From Gammaproteobacteria bacterium (lineage in GTDB: Bacteria > Pseudomonadota > Gammaproteobacteria > Pseudomonadales > Halieaceae): a stretch of 40,826 nucleotides of DNA. The notes under the pieces are model-generated. The model was not told the origin of the DNA and made no database searches. It was given only the letters and a program-made list of their open reading frames with translations. The stretch spans positions 1 through 40,826 of the forward strand of contig JAIBDN010000018.1 in the NCBI GenBank assembly GCA_024686215.1, read 5' to 3'. Below are positions 7,596 through 14,301 of the stretch, one piece after another. The position numbers and the translations under genes were made by a program. Every line of letters begins with the position of its first letter. The first letter of the stretch is position 1.

Positions 7596-9233
7596 TTACG
7601 CGATTTCTGTAGATTCTATAGTATTTATTACTTGTTTAACGCTTTTGTGTTTGCTGGAAAGATCACCAATACGCTGTCCATCCGCGGCGTAATCCTTACG
7701 CAGTGCCGGGGACAGTTCGCCATCGGCATTGGTGACATAAGTGGGCAGAAAATAATCGCGGAAGCGCTCATCCACCCGAAATTGCGGACTGTATAGAGGG
7801 TCAATGTGTTCTGTTGTTGTGATATAGGTTCTGGGAGTGCGATTTCTCTGGCTACGAAGCGGCGCGTTGATAACATTGGGCGCGCTGAGGAGAAAGGCAT
7901 TGGAGGCGGTTAACATCAACTGGAACGGCGTCATCTTGCGGCGATGTCGCACCAGTAAGCGGGCCGTTTTACTGACAATTCGCCGGCGGTATCCCTTCAG
8001 TGTCGGTAGATCCCTGACAAACGGGATGACCTCTTCCAGAGGATCCCGTGGTCTGAGGGTCAGCGTAAACCCATCAAAATCACGCAGCTTGGCCTTCGGC
8101 AGAATGTGCCTCTTGCGTACACTCTCGCTAAAAAATGGCGTCCCGATCAATGGAATTGTCAGCGATAAAAAGCTGGGCAACGTAATCGTAGGGTTATCGA
8201 ACAGGATATCAAGCTCGTTGCGTACATCGGCTAGATGCCGGGTAGAGAGATCGAATACCAGGCCGTAGTGAAACATGATGCCTGCCTCGAGACAGCGGTA
8301 CATGACGTCGAATTGCGGCAACACGGTGTTCTGGCGCTTGCTGGCGTCGCGCAGGGTGTCATTGTCGAAGCTTTCAACGCCGCTAAACAGGGCGACGCAA
8401 CCCGCCCGCTTGGCCAGCTCGAGATTGCTATCATCGAAAAAGAAATCACTGGTCACCATTGCAGACCAGCCGCCGAAACGTTTGGCTTCATACAGCTCGC
8501 GCATTAACTCCATGCGTTCGACAAACGCGCGCTTACCGCCACCATAGAAGTTGTTGTCTAGAAATACGAAATGATGCTTGTAACCCATACCCAAAATCTG
8601 ATCGCGCAGATTGTCGTCAGAACTAATCTGGTAGGGATTGCGCTCCCCCGTCATACTGCAAAAATTGCATTTGAAATTGCAGTTGCGGCTGGATTCAATA
8701 TAGCTGATCCAGCGATTGTGCTCCGTTAGATCGAAGCGAGGGGTATACACATCGGCGACGTAATCGGCACCAAATTCATCGGCTACAATTTCACCCAGTT
8801 CTTCAATGTCGCCGGTGCAGGCCCAGTCGAAGTAGTTTGCAGCCAGGTTGGGCATCGCCCGTATAGCGTGGCCACCGGCCACAACGCGCACTCCGGGTTG
8901 CTTGCTGCGGACATAGGCTGTCAAATGTAGCATTCTGTCGAAAGCCACATTCAGGCCGGTCAGTACCAGCAGGTCAGGCCAGGCGAAAACTGTCTCGTCG
9001 GTGAGGGGGCCCTTCTGATGTTCGTTGTAGATACGTACATCGCAGGTCTCGCGACGAAAGACACCGGCCAGATGGATAGGCGCTGTTGCCTGGGGGATTT
9101 TGTTCGGGCTACGGGTCTCTTGCCGCCAGTCATCGAAGAAGACATTGACGACTAACACTTTGAGTTTCGTTTGCCGTTGGCCGACCACGGCCAGCCCCTT
9201 GAGTGGAAGCATCAAAGTCCTTTTTTTATCCAA
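7596..9233 (-). CDS. B12-binding-domain radical SAM protein
   Basis: A 545-residue radical S-adenosylmethionine enzyme. The N-terminal part (about 25-165) looks like a cobalamin-binding Rossmann fold: it has a degenerate DxHxxG motif, 'NEHQKG' with candidate axial ligand His72, and 'VVAGGHA' later. The radical SAM core carries the [4Fe-4S] triad C185, C189 and C192 ('NCNFKCNFC'), then 'FLDNNFYGG' and 'FSGVESFDNDTL', typical of this class. A 150-residue C-terminal extension has no recognised domain. Family members methylate or rearrange unactivated carbons in lipids, antibiotics and pigments. Its co-location with a phospholipase suggests a lipid substrate here, but this is inference. The ATG has AGGA 5 nt upstream. 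It is the first gene of the minus-strand unit. Confidence 0.9.
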   Translation of the reverse strand: MDKKRTLMLPLKGLAVVGQRQTKLKVLVVNVFFDDWRQETRSPNKIPQATAPIHLAGVFRRETCDVRIYNEHQKGPLTDETVFAWPDLLVLTGLNVAFDRMLHLTAYVRSKQPGVRVVAGGHAIRAMPNLAANYFDWACTGDIEELGEIVADEFGADYVADVYTPRFDLTEHNRWISYIESSRNCNFKCNFCSMTGERNPYQISSDDNLRDQILGMGYKHHFVFLDNNFYGGGKRAFVERMELMRELYEAKRFGGWSAMVTSDFFFDDSNLELAKRAGCVALFSGVESFDNDTLRDASKRQNTVLPQFDVMYRCLEAGIMFHYGLVFDLSTRHLADVRNELDILFDNPTITLPSFLSLTIPLIGTPFFSESVRKRHILPKAKLRDFDGFTLTLRPRDPLEEVIPFVRDLPTLKGYRRRIVSKTARLLVRHRRKMTPFQLMLTASNAFLLSAPNVINAPLRSQRNRTPRTYITTTEHIDPLYSPQFRVDERFRDYFLPTYVTNADGELSPALRKDYAADGQRIGDLSSKHKSVKQVINTIESTEIA

Positions 9234-9531
9234 GCGGGGTAAGTCAGAGTGACGCGCAGCGTAGATAATGGAACAAATTATTGGTATATGGAAGCATATA
9301 TTGCATGTATGTGGTGAAAATTTCTATAGCCTGAATGGGTACTGGAAGAACAGGCATAGCGGGCCCAATTTGGCTTGGAATTGGGTTATACCCGCGGTAG
9401 TTGCGGGGTTAATCCAGGCGGTAACCCTGTGAATTGGAGCTCAGTAATTGATAGAGTCGGTGGGCGGGTGAATGTGTACCAGGTGCACTACACTTATTGC
9501 AGTAGCTCCTTACTGATGGGTAGCCCTGCCG
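9234..9531. other. Divergent intergenic region (radical SAM unit / hspQ)
   Basis: These 298 bases hold no convincing gene. Visible are an AT-rich stretch with a palindrome (9285-9300), a weak promoter-like pair on the plus strand (TTGCAT at 9301 and TATAGC at 9325, 18-nt spacer), and a short hairpin (CCCAATT at 9364-9370 with AATTGGG at 9379-9385, 8-nt loop) that would lie in the hspQ leader. I found no convincing sigma-32 heat-shock promoter for hspQ. Confidence 0.5.
9285..9300. promoter_or_regulatory. Palindromic site upstream of the radical SAM unit
   Basis: TATATG and CATATA form a perfect 6-bp inverted repeat with a 4-bp spacer (GAAG), 52-67 bases upstream of the radical SAM start and within its AT-rich promoter region. 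It could be an operator for a dimeric regulator. No regulator gene is adjacent, and AT-rich short palindromes also arise by chance. Confidence 0.3.
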
Positions 9532-9864
9532 ATGGCCAAGATCATAGAATTCCCCATGTCCCGATTTGCCGTGGGTGAGATAGTTCGCCATCGGTTGTTT
9601 GATTATCGAGGTGTGATAGTGGATGTCGATCCAACGTGTCAGGCGAGTGACGATTGGTATGCAGCAGTAGCCAAATCGCGACCGCCTAAAGACAAGCCCT
9701 GGTACCACGTGCTGGTTCACGGAGCCAGCCACATGACCTACGTGGCGGAGCGCCACCTGGAAAGAGACGTGACTGGAGCACCCATTAAGCATCCGATGTT
9801 GGAGCATCTTTTTACTGGCTTTCAAGGTGGTCGATATGTTCGTAGTGGCATTTTAACCAACTGA
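9532..9864 (+). CDS. hspQ: Heat shock protein HspQ (YccV-like)
   Basis: A 110-residue YccV-like protein. Family hallmarks are 'FAVGEIVRHRLFDYRGVIVDVDP', 'SRPPKDKPWYHVLVHGA', 'TYVAERHLERD' and the terminal 'GRYV'. In enterobacteria HspQ binds hemimethylated oriC DNA and acts as a specificity-enhancing factor for Lon protease. The same cytosolic role is likely here, by homology. The start is uncertain: ATG 9532 gives eight extra residues, while ATG 9556 (MSRFAVGE) aligns better with the short N-terminus of known HspQ. Neither has a strong Shine-Dalgarno. It appears to be a single-gene transcript. Confidence 0.9.
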   Translation: MAKIIEFPMSRFAVGEIVRHRLFDYRGVIVDVDPTCQASDDWYAAVAKSRPPKDKPWYHVLVHGASHMTYVAERHLERDVTGAPIKHPMLEHLFTGFQGGRYVRSGILTN

Positions 9865-9962
9865 TTTATCTGCGACCTACCCGAGCGGAAAGGCTCACCG
9901 GGGTTTTGTCGCCGCACCGCTAATGGGTATGATGGTGGTTTCAATTGTAGAGAGGGTGAAAG

Positions 9963-10745
9963 ATGGCGGAGAAAATTGTCCAGGTAGCGGAAAATTTTTG
10001 GAATATTCGGGGCTCTTTCCGCATCGGTGGGGTTGTGGACATAGGCACTCAGGCCTCACTCGTCCGACTGGCCAGTGGCAATTTCTTACTTCTGGATTCC
10101 TATGCGATGAGCGAGACTCTGCTAGAGCAGATCAACGTTATCCTGGGCGACGCAGGCGAGATCGAAGCCATACTGAACTTGCATCCCTTCCACACAATAC
10201 ACGTGGAGCGTATGCACGAATTGTTCCCCGAGGCACTTCTTTATGGGACCCAGCGGCACCTGGACCGATTTCCCGAACTGCCCTGGGAGGAGGTGCGAAG
10301 CGAAGATCAGGAACTCCATGAGTGGTACTCCGACGATCTCGAATTTACCATCCCGCGAGGCGTGGATTTCATTTCCGCCAATGAAAACGTGCACTTTGCA
10401 TCCGTTCTGGCCTACCACCGGGCGTCAGGGACCATCCACGTAGATGATACCCTGATGTATATCCGTCTGCCGCGACTCCTGAGCCTGGTGGGTTTGCGCG
10501 ACCGGGTTGGCTTTCATCCGACACTAGCGATGGCGCTGGAAAAGCGCGAGGGGGCCGCAGCGGAGTTCAGGGAATGGGCGGCGGAATTCACCGAGGCCTG
10601 GGGCGATGTTGAAAATCTCTGTGCAGCGCATTCCGGCACCCTATTGGCCGAGACTAATGGTGGGGCCTCGCTTGGCGACCGCATACGCAAGGCCGGGGGG
10701 CGTTGCGAACTGGTTCTTCGCAAGCACCAGCGCCGCTACGGTTGA
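9963..10745 (+). CDS. MBL-fold-like protein with altered metal-ligand motif
   Basis: A 260-residue soluble protein with no signal peptide. The first half resembles a metallo-beta-lactamase fold: 'ASLVRLASGNFLLLDSYAM' has the usual strand plus Asp, and a helix is followed by 'LNLHPFHTIHVERM'. At that place canonical members have HxHxDH; here the spacing is H74-x2-H77-x2-H80 with no Asp. Later 'GTIHVDDTLMYI' could supply the C-terminal metal Asp. It may bind one metal or none, so hydrolase activity is uncertain. A purine-rich sequence (AGAGGGTGAAAG) precedes the ATG. The genes around it are unrelated. The function is unknown. Confidence 0.65.
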   Translation: MAEKIVQVAENFWNIRGSFRIGGVVDIGTQASLVRLASGNFLLLDSYAMSETLLEQINVILGDAGEIEAILNLHPFHTIHVERMHELFPEALLYGTQRHLDRFPELPWEEVRSEDQELHEWYSDDLEFTIPRGVDFISANENVHFASVLAYHRASGTIHVDDTLMYIRLPRLLSLVGLRDRVGFHPTLAMALEKREGAAAEFREWAAEFTEAWGDVENLCAAHSGTLLAETNGGASLGDRIRKAGGRCELVLRKHQRRYG

Positions 10746-10908
10746 AGGAAGAGCCTTCATCAGGCACAAGCAAGGCTCATTTGCAGCAACGCCAATCGCG
10801 CCCATCAGTGCGGAGAGTGAATTTGAGTGTGTTGATGCACATGGGGCGGAGCCGTTTTTTACGCGTGGCACTGGATGACGGTACCCTACAGTAGCTTTGA
10901 AAAAATCG

Positions 10909-11346
10909 TTAGATCGAATTCCCCGGCGGCGGCGGCGGTTGCTGCTTGCGCAGTGGCCCTGGTCGTATCAAAATCCAGCTAATGATGACGAGCATACCAA
11001 ACGCTGTGTAGCAAACTTTAAATATCCAGTCCGGCGCGTCATAGTAAAGAAGTTCCTGCAGCCAATGAGAAATGAAAGTCCCGTTGTAAACTACATCGCC
11101 CGCTCTGGTGCGAAAATTCATTTCTATAACAGTGAGTGGACAGACGACCCCGAGCCAGGCCTGCACAGCTACTACCATGATGGCCAATAAGTGAACGATA
11201 CGAAATATCGGATTGCGTATCCACGCCCATGAAAGCGCGGCACCGGTGAAAATAAAAAGCAGGCCCAGAACCACAAAGGCCACGAACATGATATGGAGCG
11301 ACAACAGCGCGTCCGCGGCGAGCAGATAAAAGAAAGGCCCATTCAT
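10909..11346 (-). CDS. DUF2784 family membrane protein
   Basis: A 145-residue inner-membrane protein with about four hydrophobic helices (roughly 8-30, 45-68, 72-85 region, 112-132). DUF2784 features are the N-terminal 'LLAADALLSLHIMFVAFVVLG', a central 'WLGVVCPLTVIEM' and 'GTFISHWLQELLYYD'. The C-terminal tail is proline-rich (six consecutive Pro, then Gly-Asn-Ser-Ile). The family has no established function. It is transcribed convergently with the MBL-like gene, with 163 bases between them in which I see no gene or clear terminator. The start ATG has only a weak upstream Shine-Dalgarno. Confidence 0.85.
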   Translation of the reverse strand: MNGPFFYLLAADALLSLHIMFVAFVVLGLLFIFTGAALSWAWIRNPIFRIVHLLAIMVVAVQAWLGVVCPLTVIEMNFRTRAGDVVYNGTFISHWLQELLYYDAPDWIFKVCYTAFGMLVIISWILIRPGPLRKQQPPPPPGNSI

Positions 11347-11503
11347 CTCAGCAATCCAGCGCGATCACAGCAGCACATACCGCTTATTGGCTCGCGGGAT
11401 GGGGTCAGGCCTTGCATTGCGATTCGTCGGCCATCTTTATAAATTTCCTCACTAATGGATAGTGCAAGTCAAAGTACGCTGCGATCACTCCCATCCGCTT
11501 AAG

Positions 11504-11977
11504 TTAAGCCACAGCCGGCGTAAAGATCAGCACAGGGATGGAGCGCACCCCCTCCGTGCGGGCTCTGTACTCTTTGTAATCAGGATACATTTTCTCCAGC
11601 AGAGGCCACAGCGTAGTCTCTTCTTCCTCCGTGGCCTCGCGCATGCGATAGGTTTTCTTCTCGCTGCGAATTTGAATATCGACAGTGTCAGCCGCCACCA
11701 CGTTGTGATACCAAATGGGCAGTTTAGTCATTCCCCCTTTGGAGGCGGTCATCACGACATTGTCTCCGTGTTTTAGAAAGAGCAAGGGTACCTTGCGCAC
11801 CAGTCCGGACTTACGTCCCACGGTGGTCAGAATAGCAACCGGGCCGCCCAGGAATGTATTCCATAAACGACCACCGGTAAGTTCATAGACTGTCGTCTGC
11901 CAGCGGCCTACCTTACTAATAATCCAACTGCCGTATTTTTCCTGCTTCTGTGTGTAAGGTTGAATTTTTTCCGTCAT
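11504..11977 (-). CDS. F420/deazaflavin-type nitroreductase family oxidoreductase
   Basis: A 157-residue split beta-barrel protein of the F420H2-dependent quinone reductase/Ddn family. Features are 'GGPVAILTTVGRKSGLVRKVPLLFLKHGDNVVMTASKGG', 'LPIWYHNVVA' and the terminal 'YKEYRARTEGVRSIPVLIFTP'. Actinobacterial homologues use deazaflavin F420 to reduce quinones or nitro compounds. In a proteobacterium the cofactor could be F420 or another flavin, which the sequence does not settle. The ATG has AGGA 9 nt upstream. No F420 biosynthesis gene is in the window. The gene seems to stand alone. Confidence 0.88.
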   Translation of the reverse strand: MTEKIQPYTQKQEKYGSWIISKVGRWQTTVYELTGGRLWNTFLGGPVAILTTVGRKSGLVRKVPLLFLKHGDNVVMTASKGGMTKLPIWYHNVVAADTVDIQIRSEKKTYRMREATEEEETTLWPLLEKMYPDYKEYRARTEGVRSIPVLIFTPAVA

Positions 11978-12109
11978 GGGTGTGGTTCCTGTAACTAAAA
12001 ACTGGTGCTTGTGTTGTTGCCAGTGGGTGTATACCAGATGGGCGAACTCAAGGCACCCCGCGGGGGCAATTTTGTGAGCGCGGGTATACTTTATGAGTCG
12101 GCGTAGATA

Positions 12110-12186
<77 letters not shown>

Positions 12187-12332
12187 ATTTGGGTCGCGCA
12201 TAATACCCGTCTTGCCGAAATGAGTCTAGAACACTGGACTTTGGGCGGGCTTCTGGTTTCTTGGGGAGTGAATCTGCCGACGGATTTGTAGCGTATACTT
12301 GTTGTCATGCTTTCAATTCAGGAAATCAAAAT

Positions 12333-13016
12333 ATGCGCGTACTTCTAGTTCTCACCTCCCACGATCAACTTGGTGATACCGGCGAGAAAACAGGATTCTG
12401 GTTGGAAGAATTTGCCGCCCCTTACTATCGGCTGTTGGACGCGGGTGTTGAGTTGACGCTGGCATCACCGGCCGGTGGTCAGCCTCCGCTGGATCCGAAA
12501 AGTAGCCAGCCTGATGCGCAGACTGCAGCCACCCGGCGCTTTGACGCGGACTCAGATGCACAGGGTATCCTCGCCAATACCGTGCGCCTGTCCGAGGTGC
12601 GCGCGGAGGACTACGATGGCGTATTTTACCCTGGTGGCCACGGGCCCCTCTGGGACCTGGCGGTAGATGGCGCTTCAATTTCTCTCATAGAGGGTTTTAT
12701 ACAGCAGGGCAAGCCTGTGGCCTCGGTTTGTCATGCGCCCGCGGTACTGGTCAATGTCACTGCAGCCAACGGTGATGCTCTGGTCAAGGGCCGTGCCGTC
12801 ACTGGCTTCAGTAACAGTGAAGAAGCGGCGGTGGGCCTCACCGAGGTGGTTCCCTTCCTGCTGGAGGACCGTCTGCAGGCGCTCGGTGGTGTTTACAGCG
12901 CAGGTGACGACTGGCATCCGCATGCAGTGGTTGATGGACAGCTGATCACTGGGCAAAACCCGGGTTCCTCGGAGTTGGTGGCAGACAAGCTGCTCATCGC
13001 GCTTAATGCGAAATAG
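12333..13016 (+). CDS. DJ-1/PfpI family type 1 glutamine amidotransferase-like protein
   Basis: A 227-residue cytosolic protein of the DJ-1/PfpI superfamily, Hsp31-like branch. It has 'GVFYPGGHGPLWDL' (oxyanion and Glu-side loop), the nucleophile elbow 'VASVCHAPAVLV' with Cys followed by His, and the terminal 'LITGQNPGSS'. Family members act as glyoxalase III, deglycase or holdase chaperone, or have oxidative-stress functions; which of these applies is not determined. The longer upstream frame begins inside the region next to the tRNA. I chose ATG 12333 because AGGA lies about 9 nt before it and MRVLLVLTSH is the normal family N-terminus. Confidence 0.92.
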   Translation: MRVLLVLTSHDQLGDTGEKTGFWLEEFAAPYYRLLDAGVELTLASPAGGQPPLDPKSSQPDAQTAATRRFDADSDAQGILANTVRLSEVRAEDYDGVFYPGGHGPLWDLAVDGASISLIEGFIQQGKPVASVCHAPAVLVNVTAANGDALVKGRAVTGFSNSEEAAVGLTEVVPFLLEDRLQALGGVYSAGDDWHPHAVVDGQLITGQNPGSSELVADKLLIALNAK

Positions 13017-13056
13017 GGTCTATTATTACATTCAAGACAGCCGATAAGGGGACCTT

Positions 13057-13494
13057 ATGTACAGGATGATATACCGCAGCCGCAGTGTTGAGCCGCTGAA
13101 CTGGGAAATAGTGCGCAGCATCACTAGCGTTAGCGAACGTAATAACGCAGCCGCTGGCCTGACTGGCATACTGCTGGCCAGCCGCTCGCACTTCATGCAG
13201 GCCATAGAGGGTAATTTCGAAGATGTGAACGCGGTGTTCAGGCGGATATGCCGGGATGAGAGACACTCAGACCTTAGTATTGTAGGGTTTAGTATTATCG
13301 ATGCACGTCTATTTGGCGGTTGGGGCATGCGTGGAATCGGTGCATTTGATTTCAATAAGCAGATAGAACAAGCGATGAAGGAAAAATACGGGGAGGAGGA
13401 GGGCGGGATACACTTCCCCCTTGAAGAATGGCAGGCACTGGCCATGATCAATGATATAAAAATGATGCGCGAACTGCCTGAGTGGAAGAAGTAG
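13057..13494 (+). CDS. Standalone BLUF-domain blue-light photoreceptor
   Basis: A 145-residue protein with a BLUF (FAD-binding blue-light sensor) domain at about 1-100 and a short helical C-terminal cap. The photoactive residues are present: Tyr6 ('MIYRS'), an Asn in 'RNNAAAGLTGILL', Gln48 ('HFMQAIEG') and the Trp89/Met91 pair ('WGM'). No output domain is fused, so it probably signals by binding a partner protein, as in short PixD-like BLUF proteins. The ATG has AAGGGGA about 7 nt upstream. It follows the DJ-1 gene in the same orientation after 40 bases and may be co-transcribed with it. Its partner is not evident from the neighbours. Confidence 0.93.
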   Translation: MYRMIYRSRSVEPLNWEIVRSITSVSERNNAAAGLTGILLASRSHFMQAIEGNFEDVNAVFRRICRDERHSDLSIVGFSIIDARLFGGWGMRGIGAFDFNKQIEQAMKEKYGEEEGGIHFPLEEWQALAMINDIKMMRELPEWKK

Positions 13495-13587
13495 CCAGAC
13501 TGGCTCGTGTTAGGCGCATGGCTCCTGAATTGCAACTGCGCCCCTGAACCGTATTATCTCAAGATGGGGTGGATACCGCTCCCGCTG

Positions 13588-14208
13588 CTAGGGTGGAGGG
13601 AATGAGGCAAAAATGGCGGTGGCTGCCTCATTGTATTTGCCCTGGTCTTCACTGTGTTTGCCTTTCAGACGTGACTGGGTCACCCCACGCCACACTGATT
13701 TTTTCATCTGCGGGTCGATCATGTCCACGATGAAGGTGCCCTGGGTGTAGTTCTGTACCGATACCTCGGTGCGTGTTGGCGCGCAACTCCAGCAGTTGTA
13801 AGCGCTGTAGCGGTTGTAACCGTAGCGCCCGTAGCCTCCGCCATATCCTGCGCCGTAGGCAGGTGTCTCATAGGTGCGCACGTCGGTCTTGTGCTGGGTT
13901 ACCAGGTGCCAACTGAGTAGCATGTCGGCGTCAGCGGGATTGTCTACTATCTGGAAGCCACGGTTGCCCAGGGCGTAGGTTAATGCTGTGTCAATGCGCT
14001 CGCGCTGAATGTCACTGAGTTGCAGCGGGTTGTCCCCCGTGACCTGGCCGGATTCGCGGAAGAAGCCTATTTTTTTGACGCCGATGAAATTATAGTCCTG
14101 CTTGTAGTCCACCGTGGGTTTTGGCGGTCCACTGGCGCAGGCTATTAGCAGGGTGGTCAGGGCCAGCAGAATAAAGCCGCGCTGGATTTTCCCTTTGTTA
14201 TCTATCAT
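13588..14208 (-). CDS. DUF4136 lipoprotein
   Basis: A 206-residue predicted lipoprotein. The signal peptide ends in the lipobox 'LIACA', so Cys24 would be lipidated. The next part, 'VDYKQDYNFIGVKKIGF', and the terminal 'AATAIFASFPP' fit DUF4136. The middle holds a Gly/Tyr-rich segment ('YGAGYGGGYGRYGYNRYSAY') and the family-like 'GTFIVDMIDPQMKKSVWRG'. I chose the ATG at 14208 because GGAG is six bases before it; the in-frame ATG two codons earlier touches that GGAG. Function is unknown; location is outer membrane or periplasm. It is the last of three envelope lipoprotein genes read leftward. Confidence 0.85.
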   Translation of the reverse strand: MIDNKGKIQRGFILLALTTLLIACASGPPKPTVDYKQDYNFIGVKKIGFFRESGQVTGDNPLQLSDIQRERIDTALTYALGNRGFQIVDNPADADMLLSWHLVTQHKTDVRTYETPAYGAGYGGGYGRYGYNRYSAYNCWSCAPTRTEVSVQNYTQGTFIVDMIDPQMKKSVWRGVTQSRLKGKHSEDQGKYNEAATAIFASFPPP

Positions 14209-14301
14209 CAGCATCTCCGAAAAATGGCAGCCACAGGTGCGTGGTCAGGCGGGCAGTGTACCCAATTTAGGCACGTATTGGCATTCTCTGGCACCAGCTG
14301 C

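Noticed and set aside
3377..9233. Calling the cyclase/patatin unit a CBASS or Pycsar system
   Set aside because: There is no CD-NTase and no CBASS accessory gene, and the cyclase is a large SAM/AAA/TPR protein unlike the small Pycsar cyclases. Only a looser analogy is kept as a finding.
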